A DNA stretch of 64,000 bases from JAEZVV01 sp036652035 (GCA_036652035.1 JAVVWR010000002.1:1-64000), one strand, 5' to 3'; counted from the first letter of the stretch, positions 8,325 through 16,722 are shown. The notes: generated by a model from the letters alone, not told the origin. Numbers and translations are program-made.

Positions 8325-8939
8325 TCAGAGGGACGTCGACGCGGGCAGCGGCGGATGGCCGGCAACCGCCGTCGTCTGGGATTCGGAAGATGCAGCAGTC
8401 GTTTCGCCAGAGGCGACTGTTGCGGGAATTTCAACCGGAACTTCACTCTCGCGGGCGATTCGGCTCGAATCGGCGAGCGGCTCGGGCGCCGCCGGCGGCA
8501 GCGCCGCGGTCGCCGGCGCAATCGACGCCTTTTCGGAGTCGAGCAGGAATTCCTGAGCGCTATTGAGCACCAGCCGCATCGCGTCGGGCAGCGGTTCGAA
8601 GTGGGTGTAGTCGCCGATATAAATGTCGAGCCCGTCCATCTGATTGAAGTGCGGGTCGCCAAACAATTTTTTGAGCGCAGAACGCTTGGTGTCCTCGCTC
8701 ACTTTCTCGCCCATGAACGCGGAATAGTCCGACCGCAGGCCGTCGAGCGACTCGAGCGACGGCAATTCGACCGCGGGCTCGGCCACCGGCGCTGGCGCCG
8801 CGACGGCGGCAGCGGTCGCGGCCGGCACCACAGGCTCGGCCGGCAGCGGCGCCGCCGGCTTGGCTGCCGCCTGCTCGCGCTGAACCTCAAGCTTGCGCCG
8901 CGACCAGCGCGACAGAAAGGACGAACCCTCGTCGCTCAT
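8325..8939 (-). CDS. DUF3306 protein
   Basis: A 204-residue cytoplasmic protein. The N-terminus (SFLSRWSRRKLE, residues 7-18) is the conserved start of DUF3306. An Ala/Pro-rich linker follows, then a conserved core (about 65-140) with LDGLRSDYSAFM, DTKRSALKKLFGDPHFN and DGLDIYIGDYTHFEPLP. The C-terminal third is low-complexity. The stop lies six bases before the polyferredoxin start, and its own start overlaps the DUF3305 stop by four bases, so the three are translated as a unit. DUF3306 and DUF3305 regularly accompany formate dehydrogenase of this type; their function is not established. Confidence 0.85.
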   Translation of the reverse strand: MSDEGSSFLSRWSRRKLEVQREQAAAKPAAPLPAEPVVPAATAAAVAAPAPVAEPAVELPSLESLDGLRSDYSAFMGEKVSEDTKRSALKKLFGDPHFNQMDGLDIYIGDYTHFEPLPDAMRLVLNSAQEFLLDSEKASIAPATAALPPAAPEPLADSSRIARESEVPVEIPATVASGETTAASSESQTTAVAGHPPLPASTSL

Positions 8940-9415
8940 GCGTCGTCGCGCCGGGCGCCCTTGAACGACTTGGGACGCACGCGCTCCTTTTTCTTCAGCG
9001 GAACAAAGTGTTCTTCGGTGAAAGCCGCCAGCCAGGGCAGCCAATCCGAGGGCATCGGCACCCCTTCGACCTGGGCACCGCCGTCGATGCGGCGAGCAGC
9101 CTCGTCGTAGCTGAGCGTGATCCAGCGCGTTTCCGGGCCGGACTCGGTCAACTCCCATTCGACAAAGGCGAAGGGTTGCTCGGTCGTCAGGTTGAGGTAA
9201 TAGCCGTCGGCTTCGTCGCGAAAGATCTCGACCACCAAGCCGGTGTGCAACCACAGTTCGCGACCGTCCTTGGATTCGACCAGACGCGGCGGCGTGGCCA
9301 CCTCGACGTCATCCTCGATCACGGCAATCGGACGCCAAACCCCCGATACCCAAGGGTTGTCGATGGTCCGGTGTTCCATCAAGACGGCTGCCAGGCGGCG
9401 ATTGGGATTGGACAC
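8936..9415 (-). CDS. DUF3305 protein
   Basis: First gene of the formate dehydrogenase operon, 159 residues, cytoplasmic. It matches DUF3305: NPWVSGVWRPIAV near the start, ELWLHTGLVVEIFRDEADGYYLNL in the middle, and MPSDWLPWLAAFTEEHF followed by a basic tail. The start is a GTG at 9413-9415, preceded at some distance by AGGGA. The stop overlaps the DUF3306 start (ATGA). It is divergent from fdhD across 190 bases, so the promoter of the whole minus-strand operon should lie in 9416-9605. No function is known for the family; a part in assembly of the dehydrogenase is inferred from its constant association. Confidence 0.85.
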   Translation of the reverse strand: MSNPNRRLAAVLMEHRTIDNPWVSGVWRPIAVIEDDVEVATPPRLVESKDGRELWLHTGLVVEIFRDEADGYYLNLTTEQPFAFVEWELTESGPETRWITLSYDEAARRIDGGAQVEGVPMPSDWLPWLAAFTEEHFVPLKKKERVRPKSFKGARRDDA

Positions 9416-9605
9416 GTTGATATGATTCCCTACGAGTTAGTCTGGCATTCTCCTGGCTTGGAGATACCGGCGCAAATCGTGGCGAGCCCCTGCCTCCAAT
9501 GCAGCCGACGCCCACCACGATCGAGAGAAGGGTTTACGCCAGTCATCATTGGGCCGATCGCTGACCTGGCGGACCCATCCCCCCATTTCAGCCAAGGCCG
9601 ATCCC
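9416..9605. promoter_or_regulatory. divergent promoter region, formate dehydrogenase operon / fdhD
   Basis: A 190-base gap between two divergent operons that both serve formate dehydrogenase. Both promoters are expected here. I find no convincing sigma-70 pair and no clear -24/-12 pair on either strand, so no element is placed. Confidence 0.45.
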
Positions 9606-10445
9606 ATGCCGCCCGTCATTACCGATGCCTCCCGTCCGCTGACCTTCGAGGTCGACGCCGTCAACGAGCATGGCGAACACGTAGCGACGCCGATCGCCGG
9701 CGAAAACCCGCTCACGCTTTACGTCGACAAGTGCGAAATCGTCACCTTGATGACACTCGGCCAGGCGCCCGAGGCGCTCGCCATCGGCTACCTGCGCAAT
9801 CAGCGGCTGGTGCGTTCGATCGACGAGCTCGCCACGGTCCAGGTCGATTGGGAAACCGACGCGGTGGCGATCACCACCCACGGCGGGATCGACGCGCTCG
9901 AGAAAAAAATGGAAAAGCGCACCGTCACCACCGGCTGCGGCCAGGGCACGGTCTTTGGCGATCTGATGGAAGAGGTCGATTCGATCCGCCTGCGCAACGA
10001 CGTCTTTCTTTCAGAAGCCACCCTGCACACCGTGCTCGACGCGGTGCGCCGCCACGAAACCATCTATAAGAGCGCGGGCGCGGTCCATGGCTGCGCTCTG
10101 GCCTCCAACGCCGGAGCCGCGAGCGAGATCATTGCCTTTGTCGAAGACGTGGGCCGCCATAACGCGGTCGATGCCATCGCCGGCAAGATGTGGCTCGAAG
10201 GCATCGACGGCTCGGACAAGATTTTCTACACCACCGGACGCCTCACCTCTGAAATGGTGATCAAGGCCGCCCAGATGGGAATTCCGTTTCTGGTGTCGCG
10301 CTCCGGCCTGACCCGAATGGGCTGGGAGATCGCGCAACGCATCGGCATCACCATGCTCGGCCGCGCCATCAACCAGCGCTACCTGCTCTTTACCGGCCGC
10401 CAGCGCTTCATCGCCGGCGCCTCCCCTGCCGGAGACTCGCAATGA
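9606..10445 (+). CDS. fdhD: formate dehydrogenase sulfurtransferase FdhD
   Basis: FdhD passes sulfur from the cysteine desulfurase to the bis-MGD cofactor of formate dehydrogenase; without it the enzyme is inactive. The 279-residue protein has the conserved cysteine loop (TTGCGQGTVF, about residues 110-119; many homologues have CGxC, and here the second position is Gln) and the GxxVHGCAL and DVGRHNAVDA motifs that bind cofactor. ATG 9606 (MPPVITDA) was chosen over an upstream in-frame start at 9549 because it gives the normal length, with AAGG before it. The stop overlaps the mobA start by two bases. Confidence 0.95.
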   Translation: MPPVITDASRPLTFEVDAVNEHGEHVATPIAGENPLTLYVDKCEIVTLMTLGQAPEALAIGYLRNQRLVRSIDELATVQVDWETDAVAITTHGGIDALEKKMEKRTVTTGCGQGTVFGDLMEEVDSIRLRNDVFLSEATLHTVLDAVRRHETIYKSAGAVHGCALASNAGAASEIIAFVEDVGRHNAVDAIAGKMWLEGIDGSDKIFYTTGRLTSEMVIKAAQMGIPFLVSRSGLTRMGWEIAQRIGITMLGRAINQRYLLFTGRQRFIAGASPAGDSQ

Positions 10446-11020
10446 ACTCGACCATCACGGGACTGATCCTCGCCGGCGGCCAAGGCCGCCGCATGGGCGG
10501 CGTCGACAAAGGCCTGCAACTGCTGCAAGGCCGGGCCATGGTCGCGCATGTGATCGACCGCCTGCGGCCGCAGGTGGGCCAGATCCTGATCAACGCCAAC
10601 CAGAACCTCGCGCGCTACGCCGAATTCCACTGCCCGGTGGTGAGCGATGCGATTGGCGGTTTTGCCGGTCCCCTGGCCGGCCTGCATGCCGGCTTGCAGG
10701 CCGCCACCACACCGCTGGTGGTCACCGCGCCTTGCGACTCGCCCTTTCTGCCGCTCGACCTGGTCGAGCGGCTCGAAGCCGCCCGCAGCGCGGCCGATGC
10801 CGACCTCGCCGTCGCCAAAACCGGCGACCAGCCACATCCGGTGTTCGCCCTGGTTCGCACCAGCGTACTGCCGCACCTCTCCGAATTCCTGGCGCGCGGC
10901 GAGCGCAAGATCGACATCTGGTATGCCAGCCTCAAGGTAGTCGAAGTCGCTTTCGACGATGAACTGGCCTTCTCGAACATCAATACGCGCGAAGAACTGG
11001 CGCAGCACGAGCAACGATGA
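10442..11020 (+). CDS. mobA: molybdenum cofactor guanylyltransferase MobA
   Basis: MobA transfers GMP from GTP to molybdopterin to make the guanine-dinucleotide cofactor that formate dehydrogenase needs. The 192 residues show the nucleotidyltransferase signature LILAGGQGRRMGGVDKGL (about 8-25), with the acidic metal site around TAPCDSPFLP (about 95-104). The length is normal. ATG 10442 overlaps the fdhD stop, and the stop overlaps the moeA start at 11017, so fdhD-mobA-moeA form a tightly coupled operon. Confidence 0.95.
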   Translation: MNSTITGLILAGGQGRRMGGVDKGLQLLQGRAMVAHVIDRLRPQVGQILINANQNLARYAEFHCPVVSDAIGGFAGPLAGLHAGLQAATTPLVVTAPCDSPFLPLDLVERLEAARSAADADLAVAKTGDQPHPVFALVRTSVLPHLSEFLARGERKIDIWYASLKVVEVAFDDELAFSNINTREELAQHEQR

Positions 11021-12282
11021 ATACCCTCTCCCAGGCCATCAACGACCGCGACGACTACGACCCCACTGCGCTGCCGGTCCGTGACGCGCAAGCGATCATC
11101 CGCGCTTGCATCTCCCCGGTGGGGGCGATCGAACGGGTGGCCGTTCGCGCCTCGCTCGGCCGGGTGCTGGGCGAGGACGTGATTTCCACCGTCAACGTTC
11201 CCGCTCACAACAACGCCGCCATGGATGGCTGGGCCGTGCGCCACGCCGACCTCGACGCCGCCGGCGAAACCACCTTGACCCGCATCGGCACCGCCTTCGC
11301 CGGCAAGCCCTTCGAAGGCGTTGTGGGCCGCGGCCAATGCGTGCGAGTGATGACCGGCGCGGTATTGCCCACAGGCGCGGACACGGTCGTGATCCAGGAA
11401 GTGGTGCGAAGCAGCGAAGACCAGGTTCACATTCCCGCCGGCCAGAAGTTGGGGCAACACGTGCGGCTCGCGGGCGAAGACCTGGCGCTGGGCAAGCCCT
11501 GCCTGCTCGCCGGCCACAAGATTGCCCCGGCCGACCTGGGCCTGATCGCCTCGCTCGGCCTGGCCGAGGTCAGCGTGCGGCGCCGCCTGCGAGTGGCGTT
11601 TTTTTCCACCGGCGACGAACTCGCCTCGGTCGGCGAAGCGCTCGCACCCGGTGCGGTCTACGACTCGAACCGCTACACCCTGTGGGGCATGCTGACCCGG
11701 CTGGGGTGCGAGGTGATCGACATGGGCGTGGTGCGCGACGACCCCACTGCGCTCGAAACCGCGCTGCGCACCGCGTCGGAAAACGCCGACGCCATCATCA
11801 CCAGCGGCGGCGTGTCGGTGGGCGAGGCCGATTTCACCCGCGAACTGCTCGGCCGCCTGGGCGAGGCAGTGTCGTGGACGATCGCGATGCGACCGGGCCG
11901 CCCGATGGCCTTTGGCAAGATTGGCCAGGCTTACTTCTTCGGTCTGCCGGGCAACCCGGTGGCGGTGATGGTCACCTTTTACGAGTTCGTGCGCAGCGCC
12001 CTGCTCGCGCTCGCGGGCCAGACCACCGGGCTCGAACTGCCCAAGCTGCAAGCCGCCAGCAGCGCCCCCCTGCGCAAGCGTCCCGGTCGCACCGAGTATC
12101 AGCGCGGCATTCTTGCGGCGGGCGAGAGCGGCGCGTGGTCGGTGCGCGTCACCGGTCAGCAGGGCTCGGGCGTTCTGCGCTCGATGTCCGAGGCCAACTG
12201 CCTGATCGTGCTCGAACACGATCGCGGCCCTGTCGCCGCGGGCGAACTCGTCACGGTGCAGCTGTTCGAAGGCCTGGTCTAA
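11017..12282 (+). CDS. moeA: molybdopterin molybdenumtransferase MoeA
   Basis: MoeA inserts the metal into adenylylated molybdopterin. The 421-residue protein shows the family motifs in order: NNAAMDGWAV (about 66-75), RVMTGAVLPTGADTVV (about 109-124), the MogA-like domain with FFSTGDEL and SGGVSVGEADF (about 195-275), and the GLPGNPVAVMVTF loop (about 309-321). The C-terminal beta domain is complete. It ends seven bases from the convergent regulator gene at 12290, with no room for a separate terminator. Confidence 0.95.
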   Translation: MNTLSQAINDRDDYDPTALPVRDAQAIIRACISPVGAIERVAVRASLGRVLGEDVISTVNVPAHNNAAMDGWAVRHADLDAAGETTLTRIGTAFAGKPFEGVVGRGQCVRVMTGAVLPTGADTVVIQEVVRSSEDQVHIPAGQKLGQHVRLAGEDLALGKPCLLAGHKIAPADLGLIASLGLAEVSVRRRLRVAFFSTGDELASVGEALAPGAVYDSNRYTLWGMLTRLGCEVIDMGVVRDDPTALETALRTASENADAIITSGGVSVGEADFTRELLGRLGEAVSWTIAMRPGRPMAFGKIGQAYFFGLPGNPVAVMVTFYEFVRSALLALAGQTTGLELPKLQAASSAPLRKRPGRTEYQRGILAAGESGAWSVRVTGQQGSGVLRSMSEANCLIVLEHDRGPVAAGELVTVQLFEGLV

Positions 12283-12289
12283 GACTTCG

Positions 12290-13411
12290 CTAGGGCAAAG
12301 CGGTCGCGGTGCGAGCGCTTTGCTTGGGGCGCAGCTTCCACCATGGCAGGACCCGGCTCATGGCCAGCACCTCGCCGCTGTGCGAAGGGCAATAGCCTGG
12401 CATCGCGGTGAGCCGCGCCTGCCATTCGGGGCTTTTGAGCACCTCGAGCAAGGCCTGCGTCGCGGGCGACTCCAAGGTCGAATTGAGGCAGACGAGGTAG
12501 TACTCCTCATCCGCAACTGGCACGAAATCCAGCCCGCGCGAGCGGGCCACCGGCTCGATGCACAGACCGGCATCGGCGGCGTTCGAGACCACCGCCTGCG
12601 CCACTGCCGCGTGCGACGGCTCGGTGAGCTCGTAACCGCGGATCGCACCGGGGGGCGTGCCGGAGGTCTCGAGCCAGTCGTCAAGCAGCAATCGGGTTCC
12701 TGTGCCCGGTCCCCGATTGACGTAGCGGACCCGGCCATCGGCCACATCGGCCAGCGAGCCGATCGCCAGCGGATTGCCGCGCGCCACGGCCACGCCCTGG
12801 GTGCGACGGGCAAAACCGATCAGCTTGTGGCGACCGGGCTTGAGCAAGGGCCGATACGTGCGCTCGGCCAGGCTGCCTTTCTCGGCGTGGGGCGGAACGT
12901 GAAATCCCGCCATCACGCAACGCCCCTGATTCAAAGCGCGAATCGCGTCAACGCTGCCGGTGAAACAAATATCGAGATGCAGGCGGGCACCTTGCGCCGC
13001 CTGAGTCCGCAAAGCGCCCAGAGCGTCGTCATGGCTGGCATGGAAACCCAGGACGTGGGCCGCGTCGTCGAAAGCCACCGCGAACGCTCGCTCCAGATCG
13101 GCGGTCAAGGCTTCGATCTGCGGCGCCAAGCGCGCCTGCGCCTGACGCTCGGCCCACAGGAGTTTCTCGCCGAACTCGGTCAGCCGCGCTGATTGGCCGC
13201 GGTCCCACACGATCAGTTCGCGTTCGAGCTCGCCCTCCCAGCGCTTGAGCTCGCCCCAGACATGGCGATAGGACAGGCGCAAAACGCGGGCAGCGCCCGA
13301 GATCGAGCCCTGCGACTGCACCGCGTGCAAGAGGTCGAGCAAGGGGTTGCGGATCAAGGCGTCGCGCGCACGGCGCGACTCGAGCGAATAGGAAAGTTCA
13401 ATCTTGTGCAC
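12290..13411 (-). CDS. ModE-like regulator with periplasmic-binding-protein-like sensor domain
   Basis: A one-component regulator of about 373 residues. The N-terminus is a ModE-type winged helix (LLDLLHAVQSQGSISGAARVLRLSYRHVWGELKRW, within about residues 20-65). The rest is a substrate-binding-protein-like domain (about 100-350) resembling that of molybdate/tungstate and related ligand-responsive regulators, in place of the TOBE domains of E. coli ModE. It is divergent from the tup transporter, so sensing tungstate or molybdate and repressing tup is the likely role. The start is uncertain: GTG 13411 is preferred because upstream TTG 13429 extends toward the operator. Its first codons repeat 12 bases of the palindrome at 13453-13474. 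Confidence 0.85.
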   Translation of the reverse strand: MHKIELSYSLESRRARDALIRNPLLDLLHAVQSQGSISGAARVLRLSYRHVWGELKRWEGELERELIVWDRGQSARLTEFGEKLLWAERQAQARLAPQIEALTADLERAFAVAFDDAAHVLGFHASHDDALGALRTQAAQGARLHLDICFTGSVDAIRALNQGRCVMAGFHVPPHAEKGSLAERTYRPLLKPGRHKLIGFARRTQGVAVARGNPLAIGSLADVADGRVRYVNRGPGTGTRLLLDDWLETSGTPPGAIRGYELTEPSHAAVAQAVVSNAADAGLCIEPVARSRGLDFVPVADEEYYLVCLNSTLESPATQALLEVLKSPEWQARLTAMPGYCPSHSGEVLAMSRVLPWWKLRPKQSARTATALP

Positions 13412-13452
13412 GGCGCGAGTGTGCCTCAATCCGCGCCCGATCCGCCCGAGTT

Positions 13453-13474
13453 GCTATGCACAAGATTGCATAGC
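13453..13474. promoter_or_regulatory. perfect palindrome, probable operator of the tup regulator
   Basis: GCTATGCA (13453-13460), spacer CAAGAT, and TGCATAGC (13467-13474) form a perfect 8-bp inverted repeat between the divergent regulator and tup genes. Its centre lies about 66 bases before the tupB start and 52 before the regulator start, so a dimer bound here could control both. It does not match the E. coli ModE consensus as I remember it. Assignment to the adjacent regulator is inference from position and symmetry. Confidence 0.65.
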
Positions 13475-13529
13475 TCGATATCCCATGCGAGCGCCTTTAC
13501 CCCCGGGTTCCTCTCTAATATGCGACTCG

Positions 13530-14270
13530 ATGAATACCTTTTCCGACGCCGCCACCACCGCGCTCGGCCTGGTCGCCCGTTTCGATCCCACCTTGCTCAG
13601 CATTGTCGGACGTTCGCTCGCGGTGAGCGCGGTCGCCTGCCTCTTTGCCTGCAGTCTGGGAGTGATCGCGGGTGCCTGGCTGGGCGTGTCGCGCTTTGCC
13701 GGGCGCGGCGCCCTGCTTGCCGTGCTCAACACCTTGCTCGCTCTGCCCTCGGTCGTGGTGGGCCTGATCGTCTACCTGCTCTTGTCACGCTCGGGTCCCT
13801 TGGGATTTCTGGGTTGGCTCTTCAGTTTCAAGGCGATGGTCGTGGCGCAGACCATCCTGGTGCTGCCCATCGTCACGGCGCTCACCCGCCAGATTGTCGA
13901 GGACGCCGATCGCGCGCACGGCGAACAGCTGCAGTCGCTCGGTGCCCGCCCCCTGGCGCGCAGCCTGCTGCTCGGCTGGGACGAGCGCTACGCCCTGCTC
14001 ACGGTACTGATCGCCGCTTTTGGCCGTGCCATCTCCGAGGTCGGCGCGGTGATGATCGTGGGCGGCAATATCGATGGCTTCACGCGGGTGATGACCACCG
14101 CGATCGCGCTCGAGACCAGCAAGGGCGACCTGCCGCTGGCGATGGCGCTGGGCATCATCCTGCTCGCCGTGGTACTCGCCTTGAACGCGCTGATCGCCGC
14201 GCTGCGCCACTGGCGTGGCCGGTTCGACGGCGCCGCCGCGGTCGACGCCACACGGGGACTGACGGCATGA
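13530..14270 (+). CDS. tupB: tungstate ABC transporter permease TupB
   Basis: Inner-membrane permease of a tungstate/molybdate importer, 246 residues with about five or six hydrophobic segments. The ATPase-coupling loop contains the EQLQSLGARPLARSLLLGW segment (about 132-150). The stretch GGNIDGFTRVMTTAIALETSKGD (about 183-205) closely resembles TupB and is unlike ModB. ATG 13530 was chosen to fit the membrane topology; no strong ribosome site precedes it. The stop overlaps the next start by four bases. TupB rather than WtpB is favoured by the partner TupA-like binding protein. Confidence 0.88.
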   Translation: MNTFSDAATTALGLVARFDPTLLSIVGRSLAVSAVACLFACSLGVIAGAWLGVSRFAGRGALLAVLNTLLALPSVVVGLIVYLLLSRSGPLGFLGWLFSFKAMVVAQTILVLPIVTALTRQIVEDADRAHGEQLQSLGARPLARSLLLGWDERYALLTVLIAAFGRAISEVGAVMIVGGNIDGFTRVMTTAIALETSKGDLPLAMALGIILLAVVLALNALIAALRHWRGRFDGAAAVDATRGLTA

Positions 14271-14959
14271 GCGCGATCTTCGAACTCGAGGATGTTGGCG
14301 TCGCCTTCGGCGCCGTCCAGGCGCTCGCCGACGCCAGCCTGACGATCACCGCCGGTGAGCGGGTTGCCCTGGTCGGCGCCAATGGCAGCGGCAAGAGCAC
14401 GCTCTTGCGCGCTCTCCATGGGCTGGCACCGATCACCCAAGGCCGGCTGCAGCAGGCCCGGGGCACCCGGGTCGCCATGCTCTTTCAGCGCCCCTACATG
14501 CTGCGCACAAGTGCCCGCAACAACGTCGCGCTCGGGCTGTGGCTGCGCGACCGGCCGTGGCGCCAAGCCAAGCACGAGGCGGTCGCCGCGCTCGAGCGCG
14601 TAGGCCTTGCCGCGCTCGCCCATCGCAACGCCAAGACCCTCTCGGGCGGCCAGCAGCAGCGCCTGGCGCTGGCGCGCGCCTGGGCCTTGCAGCCCGATGT
14701 GCTGCTGCTCGACGAACCCACCGCCAGTCTGGACCCCAGCGCCAAGCGCGAGGTCGAAGAGCTGATCCGCGAATTCGGCGCCGGCGCCGCCATGACGCTG
14801 GTGTTTGCCAGCCACAACCTGGGCCAGGTCAAGCGCCTGGCGAGCCGCGTGATCTACCTCGAGCGCGGCCGGGTGCTCGCCGACCTGCCCGTCCATGACT
14901 TTTTCAACGGCCCTCTGCCCGAGGCCGCCCGCCTATTTGTTCAAGGAGAACTCGTATGA
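14267..14959 (+). CDS. tupC: tungstate ABC transporter ATPase TupC
   Basis: ABC ATPase of 230 residues driving tungstate uptake with TupB. Motifs in order: Walker A GANGSGKST (about 38-46), Q-loop FQRPYML (about 79-85), signature LSGGQQQRLALARAW (about 127-141), Walker B VLLLDEPTASLD (about 148-159), and the switch histidine in FASHNL. It lacks a C-terminal TOBE regulatory domain, as usual for TupC and unlike ModC. It is overlapped at both ends by the flanking tup genes. Confidence 0.9.
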   Translation: MSAIFELEDVGVAFGAVQALADASLTITAGERVALVGANGSGKSTLLRALHGLAPITQGRLQQARGTRVAMLFQRPYMLRTSARNNVALGLWLRDRPWRQAKHEAVAALERVGLAALAHRNAKTLSGGQQQRLALARAWALQPDVLLLDEPTASLDPSAKREVEELIREFGAGAAMTLVFASHNLGQVKRLASRVIYLERGRVLADLPVHDFFNGPLPEAARLFVQGELV

Positions 14960-15771
14960 ATCTGCGCTCCCGCTGGCTGCTTGCCGCCACCCTGTCGATT
15001 GCCTCGCTGACCGTCCCGCTGGCGGCCTCGGCGCAGAGCATCACCATGGCCTCGACCACCTCGACCGAGCAGTCGGGGCTCTTTGCCCACCTGCTGCCCG
15101 AGTTCAAGAAGGCGAGCGGAATCGAGATCAAGGTCGTGGCGCTGGGCACCGGCCAGGCGCTCGACATGGCGCGCCGCGGCGACGCCGATGTCTTGTTCGT
15201 GCACGACCAGCCGGCCGAAGAGAAATTCGTTGCCGCCGGCTATGGCGTCAAGCGCTTCCCCGTGATGTACAACGATTTCGTGGTGGTCGGCCCGAAGAAC
15301 GACCCCGCCAGCGCCAAAGGCAAGGACATCGGCGTGGCACTGCAAAAAATTGCCGCGGCCAACGCGCCCTTTGTCTCGCGCGGCGACAAGAGCGGCACGC
15401 ACGCGGCCGAAAACCGCTACTGGGCCGCCGCCGGCCTGGCCGACAAGAAAGGCAACGGCTACAAGGAATGCGGCTGCGGCATGGGGCCGGCGCTCAACAT
15501 CGGCGCCTCGGCCGGCGCCTATGTACTGACCGACCGCGGCACCTGGCTCAATTTCAAAAACCGCGCCGATCTGGCCGTCCTGGTCGAGGGTGACAAGCGC
15601 CTCTTCAACCAGTACGGCGTGATGGTGGTCAACTCCGCCAAGCACCCGCACGTCAAGACGGCCGAGGCGCAGAAGTTTGTCGACTGGGTGACCTCGCCCG
15701 CCGGTCAGGCGGCCATCGCCAGTTACAAGATCGGCGGCGAACAGCTCTTCTTCCCCAACGCCGGCCAGTAA
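14956..15771 (+). CDS. tupA: tungstate-binding periplasmic protein TupA
   Basis: High-affinity oxyanion-binding protein of the Tup importer, 271 residues with a Sec signal peptide cleaved near ASA-Q (about residue 27). The start of the mature protein, ASTTSTEQSGLFAHLLPEF, carries the Ser/Thr-rich anion loop typical of TupA. Another conserved block is SRGDKSGTHAAEN (about 140-152). TupA proteins prefer tungstate over molybdate, so the assignment implies but does not prove tungsten selectivity. AAGGAG lies six bases before ATG 14956. It is the last gene of tupBCA, followed by a terminator at 15808-15833. Confidence 0.9.
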   Translation: MNLRSRWLLAATLSIASLTVPLAASAQSITMASTTSTEQSGLFAHLLPEFKKASGIEIKVVALGTGQALDMARRGDADVLFVHDQPAEEKFVAAGYGVKRFPVMYNDFVVVGPKNDPASAKGKDIGVALQKIAAANAPFVSRGDKSGTHAAENRYWAAAGLADKKGNGYKECGCGMGPALNIGASAGAYVLTDRGTWLNFKNRADLAVLVEGDKRLFNQYGVMVVNSAKHPHVKTAEAQKFVDWVTSPAGQAAIASYKIGGEQLFFPNAGQ

Positions 15772-15807
15772 ATCAGCCGCACCTGCCGCCCGGCAGGATG
15801 ACCGCCC

Positions 15808-15833
15808 AAGGCCTGCTCGCGAGCAGGCCTTTT
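15808..15833 (+). terminator. terminator after tupA
   Basis: AAGGCCTGCT, a CGCG loop and AGCAGGCCTT form a perfect 10-bp stem followed by a short T run, 36 bases after the tupA stop. Confidence 0.8.
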
Positions 15834-16027
15834 CGATTCAAGCAACACCTTCGACGCCGTTGCATGAATCCCTAAGACCCGCCTCATTTGAGCACCGCTC
15901 GTTCCGCCCATCCGACACGCCCCCACAGCGGCCCCCCTATCCTGCCTGCTCGATCCCGGCAGAAAAAATCGCTCGCCGCCACCGGCATCGCCCTCACGCT
16001 GCCCATGTCTACCGATCGGAGAACGGC

Positions 16028-16177
16028 ATGCCCGACCTGACCCCCGAGCAGAAAAAGGCCCTTGCGCAAGTGCCGCGTGGCACCTGGGCGCTGACACTCA
16101 GCGTGGTGCTGCTGATGTTCCTCGCCTGGATGGCGATGTACGTCGGCAAGTTCCTGGCCCAAGGCCCCGTGAACTGA
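16028..16177 (+). CDS. short single-helix subunit of the ba3-type oxidase operon
   Basis: A 49-residue protein with a charged N-terminus (MPDLTPEQKKALAQVPRGTW) and one membrane helix (about 20-43). It lies 10 bases before the subunit II gene. In position, size and topology it matches the short IIa subunit of ba3-type oxidases such as that of Thermus, where one helix packs beside subunit I. Sequence similarity to that family cannot be proven by eye in so short a protein. The start is ATG 16028; the longer upstream frame is not credible. Confidence 0.7.
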   Translation: MPDLTPEQKKALAQVPRGTWALTLSVVLLMFLAWMAMYVGKFLAQGPVN

Positions 16178-16187
16178 GGGCGGCGCC

Positions 16188-16712
16188 ATGCACATCGACG
16201 CTTTCGAGAAGCGCTACGCGATCATCGCCAGCCTGATGGTCGGGCTGATGCTGCTGGTGATCATCGCCAGCTTCACCCTGCTCAACATCTATCCGCCGTC
16301 GAATCCGGGCGAGCGGATCGACTCGACCCGGCTGCACCTGTCCGAGGAATTCGCTGAGTCCAATCTTGGCGTCACCACCGCGCCCGACGGCTCGGTCACG
16401 GTGCGGCTGGTGATGGCCAAGTACCTGGTCCATCCGCAGGAGATCACGGTGCCCGCCGGCACCCCGATCACCTTTCGTATCGCCACCCCCGACGTGGTCC
16501 ACGGCCTCAATGTGCCGGGCACCAACATCAACACCATGGTGGTGCCGGGCTACGTGTCCCAGGTCCGCACCCAGGTACAGATGAAGCAGGTGGCCAAGAT
16601 CGGCGCCCCCAACCCCGACGGCAGCGTCTCTCTGCCGCTCTTTTGCAACGAATACTGCGGCTACGGGCACCAGTCGATGTGGGCGCGAATCACCGTCACA
16701 CCGGTGATCTAG
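16188..16712 (+). CDS. ba3-type cytochrome c oxidase subunit II
   Basis: CuA-carrying subunit of a B-family haem-copper oxidase, accepting electrons from cytochrome c. The 174 residues comprise one N-terminal membrane helix (about 12-33) and a periplasmic cupredoxin domain. CuA ligands are visible: H105 (DVVHGL), then C153, C157, H161 and M164 in CNEYCGYGHQSM. The single anchor and short length match the ba3 type; aa3-type subunit II has two helices. Subunit I begins 10 bases downstream after GGGAGG. Confidence 0.92.
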   Translation: MHIDAFEKRYAIIASLMVGLMLLVIIASFTLLNIYPPSNPGERIDSTRLHLSEEFAESNLGVTTAPDGSVTVRLVMAKYLVHPQEITVPAGTPITFRIATPDVVHGLNVPGTNINTMVVPGYVSQVRTQVQMKQVAKIGAPNPDGSVSLPLFCNEYCGYGHQSMWARITVTPVI

Positions 16713-16722
16713 GGAGGCGACG

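Noticed and set aside
5463..9110. Plus-strand open frame of about 1215 codons
   Set aside because: It lies opposite well-supported formate dehydrogenase genes, is rich in Arg/His/Gln and has no domain motif. It is a GC-bias shadow.
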